Assembly (NCBI GenBank): GCA_009602725.1
Contig: WELB01000022.1
Location: forward strand, 269,532-332,626
DNA: 63,095 nucleotides
Direction: 5' to 3'
Source of the DNA: Spirogloea muscicola
Taxonomy: Eukaryota > Streptophyta > Zygnematophyceae > Spirogloeales > Spirogloeaceae
Position numbers and translations under genes: made by a program. Under the pieces are notes generated by a model. That model did not search any database, was not told the origin of the DNA, and saw nothing but the letters and a program-made list of their open reading frames with translations. Of the stretch, positions 45,608-57,020 are shown piece after piece. How positions within the stretch are numbered: the stretch's first letter is position 1; each line of letters begins with the position of its first letter.

Positions 45608-48600
45608 ATGGGGGCCACCGGAAGCGCTCCGACGCCCTCATCGCAGCAGGCGGGGGCTGTGCGCGAGCCGCTGCTGGGGGCCGCCTCGGGGAGCCACGGA
45701 ATTGAGAGGGCAGGGAAGGACGATGAATTTGCTGCTCCTGATCCCGAGAAGCTGGAGCCTCCCAGGGACTCCAGCCTAAGGGCCACGGTATGTCGTCCAG
45801 GCAGGTGTTCAAATCTTCAGCGGGATAACACGAGCCCTGAGAGCCGTTCAATTGCACACAGAGACTGTATTGCATTCTCACTGCAGCATTGCCTGCGTCA
45901 CTGTGGCATGTAGAACAATGGGAGTGCAGCACACGTTGACCACGTCTAGGCTACACGTGCTGCTACTGCATGTGCTGTTCTGAGTTGGCTGGTCTGACAT
46001 AAGGAACCTCTCGCTCATGGCGTCACCAGGGAGTAGGAGTGGATAAGACATCGATTGGGAGCGTCGCATTTCTGATGCTTGTCTCCTTGACGATTGCCCT
46101 TGGCCCGTTTTCCTTTGGTTACTCGGTCAGCTCTTTGGCCCATCATGTGTCCGCAAAGCCTTTGGTGCAACTATATTTCAGCACTAAGAGGGACTATCAG
46201 TTGATGCAAGCTGAATGAGACCTAGAGTTGTGCTACGAAAAGAACTTGTAGTCCAAGACAAGTGATGAAGCTTCTCTTGCTGTAGATTGTTGAGATTGCT
46301 GAGATCAAGCAGGAACTTTGTCCATGGTGTGATTCTCTGTGCTGTGGTGTTACTAATTCGGTACCTACTCTGTCTGATATTTTGGCCAGTTAGGCTACAC
46401 TTCACCTGCTCTTCCGGAGATGACCGATGATTTAGGCCTCAGCAATGGGCAGGCGTCACTATTTGCAGCCTTGGTTACAGCTGGTGCCATGCTGGGGGCA
46501 TTGGCAAGTGGCAACTTAGCTGACAGATTGGGACGCAAATTTTGCCTTGCTGCGGCAGCAGTGCCCAACATTGGAGGTTGGCTTATGATTGCTTTCGCCA
46601 AGGTTGTTCTAAGCTCCCACTCCTGATCAATTGGAGCTTCAGCGGCAGGCCATTCTGTAGTGTGACCCGAGGGCTGTTGTGGCTGAGCAGCACATTGTTT
46701 CCACGTTTGACCTGATAATGAGAGTCTGAAGTACTAGAGTGTGAATGGAGTGAGAGCCAGAGCTTTGCTGCAGTTCTTTACTTTTGCAGCTTGTCTCCCC
46801 CTCCTCTGTACAGGCTGTAAGCTTGATCCTGGTGCCGATATTTTCTCATGTGGTGTGAAACGTGTAATTCTAGTAGAAGGCTGACAAGCTTTCTGTCCTT
46901 CTGCAGCACGTTCCACCACTGTATATTGGACGCGTTCTTGTTGGTTTTGGGACTGGTGTATTCTCCTTTGGGGTAAGTCGCCCAGGATTAATGCAGAGAG
47001 TAACAGAGAAGCCGTTAGTCTCTGCGTATGGGCAGGTACTCTAGGACTTACACAGTAAGTCCTTGAGTAAAGCTAAACAACATTTTGCACGGGGAACATG
47101 ATGCTTTTGCTTCTGCACGGGCTCAGGCTGCCTGGCTGAGTAGCAGAAGACTCAACTGCTGCTGCTACAGTAATGTTTTTCCCTGTTCTCGCCAAGATTT
47201 TGGACATAAGAGGTAGCAGGGAGAACATCATGCAAGTGCATTGTTTAGATTGCTCATTAGTTGCTGTTCTTCTGTGTAGGCACCTGTTTACATTGCAGAA
47301 GTTGCACCTGCAGAGTGGCGTGGCACTATGGGGACCGTCAATCAGCTTGCGATTACTTTGGGTATTATGGCCGTATATGCACTTGGAATTGCATTGTCTT
47401 GGCGTGCGCTCGCCTTCTCAGGTTGTTCAATGACCTACAATTGCTACTGATTTGATATTTATAGCAAGTCATTGACACTTCCTTGTTTGCACTGGATCTT
47501 CAGCTAAGACCATGCTCTACATTCACAATATGGCCCAACGTCTGGTACTTCAAAGATGACAATTCGTAAAGGATCAGAGGTGCTCATGACACAAGGCATG
47601 CTCTGTCTTGCACGTGGGCACTTCATTGTTGCAATGCAGGTACCATTGCTCTGATCCTACTTCTTTTCGGCCTCCTCATCATACCCGAGACACCAAGGTG
47701 GCTTGCACGCCATGGCACGAAGGAGCAGCTCATTGCCTCACTGCAGATCCTTCGTGGGAAGGGGCATAGCATACACGCTGAACTTAGGGAAATACAGGTC
47801 AGTCACACAGGTGCCCAATGCTTTTGACATGGACAGCTGTATACATCAACCACAGGTTTTGCTAAATCCACACACAACATTTTCAAGCTGCACAACTGTC
47901 ACTTAGTATCTTGTACATCACTTAGGTGACCGCAGACCCTTGCTTTTGCTCTCATACTATGGCTTGATTGTTGCAGGATACTGTGGAAGCTTCCAAGGCG
48001 CAACCTAGAGCCAGGCTGACTGACCTCTTTTCACCATCTCTGCGCAAGCCACTGGTGGCTGGCATAGGTCTCATGGTGTTTCAGCAATTCAGCGGCATAA
48101 ACTCAATCATCTTTTACGCAGGATCAATTTTCAATGACTTCAATCCCGAACTTGCCAATCAGTTTGCATTCTACTTGACAGCGTTGCAGGTATCATATCC
48201 TTATAAGTCCAAAGCTATGTCAGGCGTCGAGTGTCTGTAGTATTGCTGCCTAGTACCTCTCAGCGACAAGGCTTCACGGGCTGACTGGTAGGGCGGTCTT
48301 TTCGGCAGGATGACTTTATCAAGTCGCTCCAGTGCAGGTAGTCTTGACGTGCGTGACTGCTGGCATCATGGACAGGATGCCGCGGCGCATTCTTCTCATG
48401 GTAAAGCTCGTCACTGCGTGGCTGCTCATGCATGACATATGGTCATGCCTGCACAATACTTGCTGTGCTTTCTGCTTTCACAAGAGGCCTGTGCGATTTG
48501 CCTATTTATGTAGCAAAGTATGTGCTCTTGCTTTGTCTTGTTCTCTCTTCCATCAACCGGCTCAGCTGACTATGGTGGGTTACTACACTGTGCTCCATAT

Positions 48601-49558
48601 CAGGGAGAAATCTGAGATTCTCTCTTGTTGTGTCCAACATAAGCCAGCTATCAGGAACAGGAATGGCTCTCAGCATGTTCGTCTTTGTTTATGCGCTCCA
48701 TTCACAACCTACTTCACATGAGGTTGGCAAGCAAGCAGGAAATGAAATGCTTATGCTTGCCAGCCTTTTGGTGAGTAAGTCCTCTAGTATCTATCATGAA
48801 GCTTGTGCATGACCCCTTACTAAGCAATCAACCTGTGTGATATTATACTTTGACAAGAGGAGTCTCTATAACCATGAGCTCATGGCTTGGTACCTAGAAC
48901 TGTGGGCACAGGTTCAACACGAGCAAACAGGCACTGGAGATTGGCCATTGTACTACCTGTGTGCCATGAAATCAAAAGTTGTGTTTGAGGCTGCAGGTGT
49001 ACATATCATCATTTGCTTTGGGTCTGGGAGCAGTACCGTGGATTATTGTATCTGAGATATTTCCCGTGCGTGTCCGGGGACTGGCTGGCAGTCTAGCTGC
49101 CCTGTTCAATTGGTCCAGCGCATTTCTGGTCACTCAGTCATTTGGTTGGCTGCGCAAACGCAGTGCTACAGGTTGCCATCTTGCTACTCAGCCTCACTCC
49201 AACAATAGCAGCAGTTGAATGTGCAGACCATCTTGGTATCACTTGCTACTGAGACATTGCCTTCAACTCAGGACTCACCTTTGCACTGTACTTTCTCAAC
49301 AGTTGTGCCACTCACACGAAACACAGTGGTTGCAGAGCAATATCTGCTACTTGCACTTCGTGCTTGGGCACCGAGCATGTAAGTTGGTTGTGGGCCAGCT
49401 TTGACCTCTGCTGCTGACACATTGCTTTTGATTGCTCAGGGACATTCTCCGGCTATGGCGTGCTGTGCTTGCTACTGGTGGCTTTTGTGGCACTCTTTGT
49501 GCCAGAAACACGTGGACGCACCTTGGAAGAGATTGAGGCCTCATTTGGCATCAAGTAG
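45608..49558 (+). CDS. MFS sugar transporter, ERD6/GLUT-like
   Basis: This is a 12-helix sugar porter; plant ERD6-like members export sugars from the vacuole. Exon 1 (45608-45787, donor ACG|GTATGT) encodes an acidic, polar N-terminus. Further exons run near 46030-46126, 46392-46602, 46910-46973, 47281-47420, 47640-47800, 47976-48190, 48332-48402, a short one near 48620-48690, 48996-49165 and 49440-49558. Family signatures appear in order: [10 protein letters not shown] (loop 2-3), [62 protein letters not shown] (helix 7), [10 protein letters not shown] (loop 8-9), [20 protein letters not shown] (helix 10) and [19 protein letters not shown]-stop. The two-fold MFS repeat is therefore complete. 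Some small exons were placed by homology order only. Retroelement debris ends just upstream, so the promoter is probably short. Confidence 0.9.
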
Positions 49559-51224
49559 TCCATACCCACAACTGCAAAGATTGACCAAGCTATCCCGTCC
49601 TGTCACACCCGTGGCCTTTAGCTAGGAACCCACGTGGTAGGCAGTCCTGGCATGGTTAAGGTGCCAGAATTGTAATCCTGCAGCAAGAAATCATGAGGAA
49701 GAATTTCCAATAGCCACAGTGAGCACACCATCTTAGCAAACCAGAGAATAGCAGTGTCCACCACAACCTTGACTCCCATTGAAAAGTTGCTGACCCCCAC
49801 TTGTGCAAGCGTCTGTCAATTTGTGATACTGTGTTAGAAGCAGCAGCCAGCGGAACTGGAATCTCGGCCGGTCGCCATGCCAGCCACGCTCTTGAAACAA
49901 GCGCATGAGTGATGACGATTACTAGCCATGCCTAGGCAAGCTGTGCAGGTGGGGAGCTGCCCACTTTGCAACTCATGGGCGTGTTACGGAGAGGGAAGGC
50001 AGGACAGTCAAGACCCGTAGGTGAAGCGCGCCTTCACACAATATTCAGACTCTCACTCAAGCTCAATGCAGTATCATGCTAAACCCAGTAGGGGGCGCCC
50101 CAGTAGGGGCGTGCAATTCACCACAGAGCTTGAACTATGGGGCGAGGGCCCTGTCCTTGACCAGCCACAGGTCGCCGGCCCGGCGATACAGCCGCGGTGT
50201 AGGCGGACTTTCAATCGGCCATGGAAGAGAGCTCTCTCAAGAGGCGTGATGGCTGTGAAAGGCCAGCCCAAGGAGAAAGGGCAAGGTCAAGGGAAAGCCT
50301 GATCATGGAAGCACGAAGCTTGGCAGGACATGATCTACCTGCGGCTAGTGACTCAGTAAGCCTTTAGGCAGCAGCTACTAGAAGAAAAGCTTGCAAAAGC
50401 TTTTACAATTCGGGCGATCGCCGGAAGGTAGAAGCTCTTGGCTGTGAAAGGCCAGCCCAAAAGGAACAATAAACGCCAGCCGGGAAGGAGTCGCCCCGCA
50501 ATCAAAGGGCGACGGCTGTGTCGATGTGGATGGCTGTGAGCTCGTCCACAAGGATGCGGCGGCGGCGGAAGATCTCTTCTTTCTGTATGCACCTGGCTGG
50601 CCTTAACAGCAGCACTTGCAATGTCAGCAGCCACATTCTCTTTTTTCTTTCACTGTCGCCGCGGCGGGCCCGCGGTCCCTGTGGCGTGGGGCGAGGCCCA
50701 TCACCCTCTTATCATGGAAGCGTCTTTCTCTTTTACAATAAAACGCGGCCCGAGTGCTCCATAGCCTGCCTTCCTATGAAGCAGAGAAGGCGCGCAGTGC
50801 GCATGCCATGGAAGAAGGGATGCTAGATCAAGCCAGTACACTGTACAGGCAAAAGTACATAAGGGCCAGAGAGTTGTAGTTAAGCGAAAGAAAAGCGCCC
50901 CCCTTGCGCCACCACCAAGCTTCTAGTCCAAGTAAATATATGCGTATCCACTGCTCACAGGCGCCCTGAGTCCAGTGTGGTCGTCCAGGAGTCCAATACG
51001 GCACATGGAAAGTGGCCACTCCAACCACAAGGATGATATCCAAGAGACCTGCTCGTGCTGGTCTGTTGGGAACCTGTATATAAGCACACAGCAACCATGC
51101 CTGTGCACAAGAGCGTTCTTAAAACCCTGCAGACGTCATAGTTAATCACATCGCCCATGCTTTGCTATCAGCAGCCGCAATCTCTTCTGCTTGTGTACAT
51201 CAGCGTGCCTACAGCCCAGCCGAT
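49559..51224. repeat. Intergenic stretch with family A and D tails
   Basis: Family A tails lie at about 50242-50290 and 50438-50475, and a family D fragment at 50783-50850 (gagaaggcgcgcagtgcgca). A minus-strand frame at 50828-51094 encodes a moderately hydrophobic 88-residue string that matches nothing recognised. The rest holds the 3' UTRs of the two convergent genes. Confidence 0.5.
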
Positions 51225-53214
51225 TTAGAAGGTCTCCGTGTACGGCCGGAGGTCAAGCTCTTGAGTCCAGGCGGATCTGTGCTGCTGATGCAACTGCCAA
51301 TAGGCCTCAGCAACTGCGTCAGGGCTTAACAGCTTCTCCTCGTCAAAGTTGGCAAGGTATTCCTTGGCCCTGCAAGGGTCAGTGAGAATGCCGCAAGTGA
51401 CAATGCCGCGAATGCTACCATGATCATAGGGCGCATGTACACAAGCGCGCAGTACAGGGTGTGGCTTGATGCAGGCCGCTTCACACATGAGGCGTGCTCA
51501 TCTCATCGTGCCAAAGGCCCACGCAATAAACCTCAGCAGCTAGTGTGCGAAAAGGTATTGAAGACAGCACGCTAGAAACAATCTTACCCACGAACGTGTA
51601 CTTGTATCACGAGAGAACTCATAGAAAAAGGCCACCCACAACATAGAGAGTGGCAAGGTAGTGTGAATACCTTGGCGTATTCATAGCGCCATCAATGATG
51701 ACATGGCTGACGTGAATGCCCTGCGGCTGGTACTCTCTTGCCAGGCTTTGCGCCAGCCCCCTTAAGGCAAATTTGCCACAGGCTACAATAAGAAGCCAAC
51801 AATCCTGTCAGTGAAGGATGACAGGGCTATTTCCAGCAATAAGACATTTTAGATCCAAATTGACAAATCAAACTGTCGGTCTTCAAGAAAAGCTTCAACA
51901 TGTTGATCATGTAATTGCTTGGCGCGGAAGGCAGTACAAGTCCTCATACCGAGCTCGCTAAGGCCAGCCCCTCCTCGCAGCGAGCCTGTGGCACCTGTGA
52001 AGATGATGGTGCCCTTCTTAGCCGCCTCCATCACTGGCAATACCTGCTTGAGAGAGCAGCAAGATACTACTCTTTAAAAGTAGGCGGCTCATGTCATAAT
52101 AGATAGATTGCACCTATACTTTATCACTATGAAGATGCTCAGCATCACCTCCAGCTGTGACAGCTTCGTACATGCAGCTGCCCCTATCCCACAGATCTAC
52201 CATCGTGGCACAACAGTCAAGAAGTCTTGGAGCTGTATGGAGGAGCAATAAGGACACTAGCTGTGTAGGCAATAGCTGGCCCACAAACAGCTGGCAGCAG
52301 GACATCAGAGCAGCTGAACTCACGTACCTCTTGCGCACAATAGAATGCACCCAAGCATAGTGCTTTGAGAGCACTCTCAAAGCGCTCTGGAGGAATGTCT
52401 GTGAACTTCGGTTTTGGCTGAGGGAATGGTGCATTTGCATTGTACACCTGCAAGGCTGTTGCACGTCAGACCTGAGCCCTCGCAAGCATGCCCTCACTTA
52501 GCCAACTAAAAGCAGAACAGGTGAGCTTGAAGACGTCCGTCCCGCACAAGAAGCCCACAGCTGGACATGTTGGCTGATCATTGATCGTCCATTTACCTGA
52601 GTGGCTTCCAGGACTACAGACATGCAAAGGGTTGGTCGAAGAAAGCGCATGCTCGCGCTGTGGGAGCAGATGAGGTGGGTGCCCACCAGAACTTGGACAG
52701 AGCCCAGGCTGCGCACGGCTTCAAACGCCTGCTTCACAGCGGCCGGGTTGGTGGCGTCGATCTCAATGGCGTACGCTTGTCCCTGAACCTCGCTGATCAC
52801 CTGCTCCGCCAGCTTCTGGAGCTTGTCTGGACAGAAGGCAAGGAGCCGAGGAGCGGATGAGAGTCCGAGCGAGCCACAATTGCAGCGCAACGGAGAGGAG
52901 AGATGAGGCTTCGGATTGTGGTCTAGCATTCAGAAGCATCGTTGAGGACGAGGCAGTGGTGGCGCCTTGCCTTGGCTGCGAGAGAGGAGCGCCACCTGGA
53001 AGCCGCCGCGCGCGAAGCGCTTTGCGACGGCGAAGCCCAGGCCAGGGCCGGCGCCGACCACGACCGCCACAGGCGGANATGCCGGGGACGTGCGCGGCCA
53101 TGGCGCGGAGGCGCCCGGCGGCGGCGGCGGCGGTGCCGGGGGCGGCGCGGAGGGCGGGCAGCAGCATGCGGGGGTGAGGCGAGAGCGGGGTGGACCGGAG
53201 ACGGGCTCGCCCAT
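51225..53214 (-). CDS. Short-chain dehydrogenase/reductase with atypical active site
   Basis: Six minus-strand exons, phase-consistent after exon 1: to 52971, 52826-52687, 52447-52328, 52043-51950, 51782-51671 and 51369-51225. Exon 1 carries the Rossmann motif VAVVVGAGPGLGFAVAKRFA and ends at a GC donor (CAAG|GCAAGG). Then come DKLQKLAEQVISEVQGQAYA, the NAG-like segment VYNANAPFP, the serine strand GTIIFTGATGSLRGG, and the active-site region LACGKFALRGLAQSLARE. The C-terminus is conserved: SPDAVAEAYWQLHQQHRSAW, then TQELDLRPYTETF-stop. The lysine of YxxxK is present, but the catalytic tyrosine is replaced by leucine. It resembles an SDR group known from bacteria and algae whose members also lack a standard YxxxK. 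The start is unresolved because of an unknown base at 53078. Substrate unknown. Confidence 0.88.
53078..53078. other. Unknown base just upstream of the SDR Rossmann motif (assembly gap)
   Basis: The upstream frame with a plausible start (MAAHVPG) and the Rossmann frame differ by one, so the n probably hides a missing or extra number of bases. Confidence 0.9.
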
Positions 53215-54330
53215 TGAGGATAGGGGCTGGAAAAAGCCAGCCCAATGAAAAGATGAACACAGGACGACAAGGGGCCAGGGGAAGCACTAGAAAGACAAGC
53301 ACGACAAGAACTTCAGCAGCTACGAAGCACTCAGTAACCCCTGCTAAGCAGCCTCAGGTCAGAGAGACTGAAAAATGAGAGAGAGAGACTGAAAAGGGGT
53401 CTGCAGGCCAGCCCGGATGAGCTCTTGCAAGGGAAGAAGAAGCAGCTCTTCGAACGTCCGAGAGAAACAGCGCCTCCATTTTGACTGGTGGCTGTGAGAG
53501 GCCAGCCCCAAGGATTGGACAAGGGCTGAAGGGGCCGGATGGCGCAAAAAGTACGATACTAGTCGCCAAGACGGCAGCAAGGGGCCTCTAGTCAGTTATT
53601 GCAAGCCAGAATAGCTAGCTGGCAATGTAAGGCAACGGCTGTGAGAGGCCAGCCCAGAGGAATATACAAGACGATGGCTGTGAGGAAGTAAGAGAGTAAG
53701 CTCATCGGAAAAAGAATCTCAAGGGGGCGAAGGCTGTGGAAGGCCAGCCCACACGAGAGTGAACAAGGTCCAAAGGAGCCTGAATCTGTTCGAGGCCACT
53801 AAGGGTGCCTGCTTAGTCAGGGCTAGTCAGCAGCCGCAAGTGGGAGAAACGGCAGCAGGAGAGAAGAAACAAGGCGCTGGCCGTGACAAGGAAGTCAGAC
53901 CCCGAAACTGGAGAAGTGGAGATGGATATGAGTTGACTGCTTTAAAGCCTGGCCTGAGGCGAAGGCCTAGGCCAAGGGGCCGGGGTACGAGAGCGAGAGT
54001 TCAGCTGAACGGTCCGGGAAAGTGCCCAGGAAGAACCAGCTCTTCCAAATTTACGGCAATGGCTGTCAGAGGCCAGCGCAGAGGAATGCCCAGGAGAAGA
54101 AGAAAGCGCGGCCAGATTGACTGGTGGCTGGGAGAGGCCAGCCCAAAGGAATGGACAAGGTCTGAAGGAGCCGGAGTGTCAAGCGCTAAGACAGCAGCAA
54201 GGAGACTCTCAGTAACTCTAGTCAGTAGATGCAAGTCGGAAAAAGGGAGAAGTGCGCGCCCACAGAGAAGAGGGGCCGGCAAAGCCAGCCCAAAAAAGAA
54301 TGGACAATGTCCAAAGCCAAAGAAAGAGGA
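53205..54330 (-). mobile_element. Cluster of retroelement 3' ends in minus sense
   Basis: A family B end with coding terminus (LSDLRLLSRGY-stop on the minus strand near 53365-53333) runs into its tail at 53335-53207, with stem ggggctggaaaaagccagcc. Family A tails follow at about 53478-53545, 53638-53680, 53730-53775, 54058-54095 and 54122-54180. The last is preceded in its sense by a TRVTE-like remnant. The tails repeat in the same direction, as expected if new copies insert next to or into older tails. Confidence 0.7.
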
Positions 54331-54790
54331 GCCGGGAAAAGGACTACACTACAAAACACTGCAGAACACAGAAAAGCAGTCGGCCGAGCAGCCAAACAGG
54401 GGGGCGCGTGGGGGCACGTGTTGCGAAGTGGGCCGCCGCCAGTGGCGAGTTGCCCACGTCAGCTGCGCGGCTGTCCACGTGTCGACGCCACGGCGAGCCC
54501 CGAAGTGGAGGGAGGGAGGGGGGAGGTTGCGGCAGGTCGGGGCTGACGAGCGCCCGGGGAGAAGGGAGAAATGCGCGCGGTGCGCATGAAATTGAAAGGA
54601 GGCGACAACTCGAGCCTCAGTTCGAGCCTTACAAGAGTCCTGGTAGTGAGTGAAGGCGCGCGGTGCGCATGAGAATGAAAGGGCTCGCCCGTTGAGGATT
54701 GCGGCTGGAAAAAGCCAGCCCAAAACAGGTTGAACAAAGGTCGAGAAGTGGCCAGGGGAAGCACTAAGAAAACTACTAAGGTTTTCAGGA
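54245..54790 (-). repeat. Family C, D and B tails in series
   Basis: Family C tail at about 54245-54372, with stem ggggccggcaaagccagccc. Family D stems at 54570-54595 and again at 54652-54675 (gaaggcgcgcggtgcgcatg). Family B tail at about 54680-54780, with stem cggctggaaaaagccagccc. Between 54375 and 54560 is GC-rich sequence without a recognised motif. Confidence 0.7.
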
Positions 54791-55790
54791 CGGCGGTCCA
54801 CCGGCTCTTGGGCCTCCTCCCTCCCTTCCTCGTGGGCGTCACTAAGTGCGAGTGTGGTGCCCGTCAACCCGACCCTGCGGCGCTGGCTGCGCATATGCTC
54901 CGTGGCGCGCACGAGGGCGAGCGGACCGGTTCCCTCGATCTCCTGCAAGATGGCATGCAGGGGGTGTTTATGGAGGCGGGCTTCAAGGTGGCTGTGGAGA
55001 ACACCTCAATAATGCCCATCCAGCTGGGCGCGGACGGCCAGCCCCATACTCGACGCGCCGACCTGGTCGCCATCCCGCCCGGCGGCGGTCCCCGCATCAT
55101 CGCCGATGTGTCCCCCTTAGCCAGCTCATTACCCAGTTGACAGGACATTTGTAGGCTAGAATTGGCCTCCCTTTCAGTTTCATGCGCACCGCGCGCCTTC
55201 TCTCTCGATGTGGTGACGATTGACCTGCATCGACTCCGCCAATCCCACCAGATCGGCGTCGTTTGCAGGGCACGCGGTCGGCCAGGCGGCCCGGGGCAAG
55301 GAGCGACAATATGCCGATCACCCGTCTGGTGATGAGTTCGCGGCCCTGGCGATAGATGTACACGGGGCTTTCGGCAGCCGCTGGCTGGATCCTCTCCAGC
55401 GGCTTGCCCGTCAGGCCATTGACCGGCGGCTGGGTTTGCCAGGGGCGATGCCCGGATTCAACGCCGCCGGTGCGCTCGCCCAAGTCTTCCTTCTGGGCCT
55501 GGCGGTATTGTTTCAACGCTCCCTTGCCTACGCCGTCCACGCGCGAGCAGGCCGTGCTATGGCTGCCGCCTCTAGGTTTCGGCGGAGTGCCTCTTTCCCT
55601 GCAGCGATACTCCGACCTGATGTTGCTCACTCGCGTATACTGAGCTTCCCTCTGCATCGTCTTGCGCTTTGTAGTATTTTGAGGTGATGTCCTTTATCAG
55701 CACCTCTTTCTTTGGCTTTGGATATTGTCCATTCTTTTTGGGCTGGCTTTGCCAGCCCCTCTTCTCTATGCGCGAGCACTTTCTTCTTCT
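54790..55790 (+). mobile_element. Best-preserved retroelement C-terminus (family C), interrupted by a family D tail
   Basis: The plus-strand frame from 54790 to about 55110 reads VHRLLGLLPPFLVGV, then KCECGARQPDPAALAAHMLR (a Cys-x-Cys ... His/Cys zinc-binding segment), EAGFKVAVENTSIMPIQLG, and RRADLVAIPPGGGPRIIADV. At 55108-55205 a family D tail interrupts it. The frame resumes at about 55225 with an Ala-rich part and continues YADHPSGDEFAALAIDVHGA, FGSRWLDPLQRLARQAIDRR and FNAAGALAQVFLLGLAVLFQ. The element ends in SDLMLLTRVY-stop (55610-55643, adjacent frame). A family C tail follows directly to about 55790, with stem gggctggctttgccagcccc. The charged motifs resemble a restriction-like endonuclease domain. 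No reverse transcriptase is attached. Confidence 0.72.
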
Positions 55791-55794
55791 TTAG

Positions 55795-56165
55795 GCCCCT
55801 CCAGAAATACAAGCACAAAATAACTAAGCAGCTACGAAGCACTCAGTAACCCCTGCTAAGCAGCCTCAGGTCAGAGATACTGGGTTCCTGGAAGTGGAAG
55901 TGGAAGTGGAAGCCAGAGCCAGAGGCAGCAGCGAGGGCTCTTCTGGCACGCAGGTGCAGCGCGCGGGTCATAGACCTCTGCAGCGAGACGGCCAAGCGCA
56001 TGCGTCACACCTACGCTAGCGACCCGGCTGCAAGGAAGTCCACCGGCTCCCCATGGAAGCGGCGGATGATGACGTGACGTGAGAGCTGGTTGAGCAGCTC
56101 GAGCCACCGAATAAAAGGGAGGCCAATCCGGGCCTCACAAAAGTCCTGGTAACGGGGCAATGAGC
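55795..56165 (-). mobile_element. Retroelement C-terminus fragment with hexanucleotide repeat
   Basis: The minus strand reads, in shifting frames, an AGSLA-like piece, RMRLAVSLQRSMTRALHLRA-like sequence and an ending opposite 55860-55880. Tandem ggaagt (four units at 55889-55914) encodes a Pro/Leu or Ser run depending on frame and appears to replace the usual GSGQG segment. A family D tail lies at 56095-56165. Confidence 0.55.
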
Positions 56166-56184
56166 AGTGGGGAGAAGGAAGTGA

Positions 56185-56450
56185 GCTCCGAAGGGGGGGG
56201 GTGAGACTTTTCCAAGGAGCTCACTTGCAAGAGCTTTCCGGCCCCTTCGGACCTTTGTCAACTCTTTTCGGGCTGGCTGCTCACAGACCTCGCCCACTTT
56301 GGGAGAGCCATTTGCTTTCTTCCCAAGGGGGCGAGGGCCGTGAAATCTCGCATATCGAAGATTTGAAGGGGCCGGATAGCGCTGGAACACATGTCTAAGC
56401 AAGAACCATGGACAATAATCACTCAGTAACCTCCGGTTAGCAGCCAAGAG
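56185..56450. repeat. Family A-like tail and remnants
   Basis: It contains a plus-sense ggccccttcggacctttgtc, then gggctggctgctcacagacc (family A variant), followed by a minus-sense gccgtgaaatctcg box. The rest is unassigned. Confidence 0.5.
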
Positions 56451-56464
56451 TCAGAAAGGGAAAG

Positions 56465-57020
56465 TGTGGGTGTTAAGTGATGGAGGGCCTGTGTGGCCAA
56501 GTACAAAGTCAAGCACATTGACAGATGTACATAACCTGCTGCTAAGCTGACCCGCTCAGTAACCACGAGTTAGCACATACAGGTCGCTAACTGATGCCCG
56601 ACTACCGGACGGCAATCGACAAGCTCTTGAGCCACCAGCTAAGGCTCGACCAGCTTTCTGATGCAACGCATGAGCCTGAGCTCGCTGCAGACATGCTGAC
56701 GCTCGACGTCGCAAAAATGACAAGTAGGCTGCCGGCATGCCCATCTGTGCTGGAAGCATATCCTCTTATCGAGCATATCCCAGACTAGCAATATTCTCAA
56801 GTAGGGTATGGAAGCGAGGACCCATGCAGCCGAAAGACAAGCCGCCGGAAAGCAGTCCCTTGACAAAAGCCAGAGGCTGCAGCTAGAGAACGGCCAGCAC
56901 ACAGGTGCAAGGCGTGGCCAATGGACTGCTGAGGAGGGATGTGGACAAGCGCATGCAAAGTACCTGCGCTATCGAGAGCAAAAGGAGAAACAGAACTTTC
57001 AATGTGCGGCAAAGGCTGCG
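56465..57020 (-). mobile_element. Family E retroelement end with partial coding region
   Basis: The minus strand from about 56790 to 56556 encodes a Cys/His-containing segment (CHFCDVERQHVCSELRLMRC) in one frame and ends VSDLYVLTRGY-stop. The family E tail follows at 56560-56470. A second C-terminal piece (about 57010-56815, with ALHLCAGRSLAAASGFCQG) lies upstream in the element sense and belongs to the other protein type, so two elements are joined here. Confidence 0.65.
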
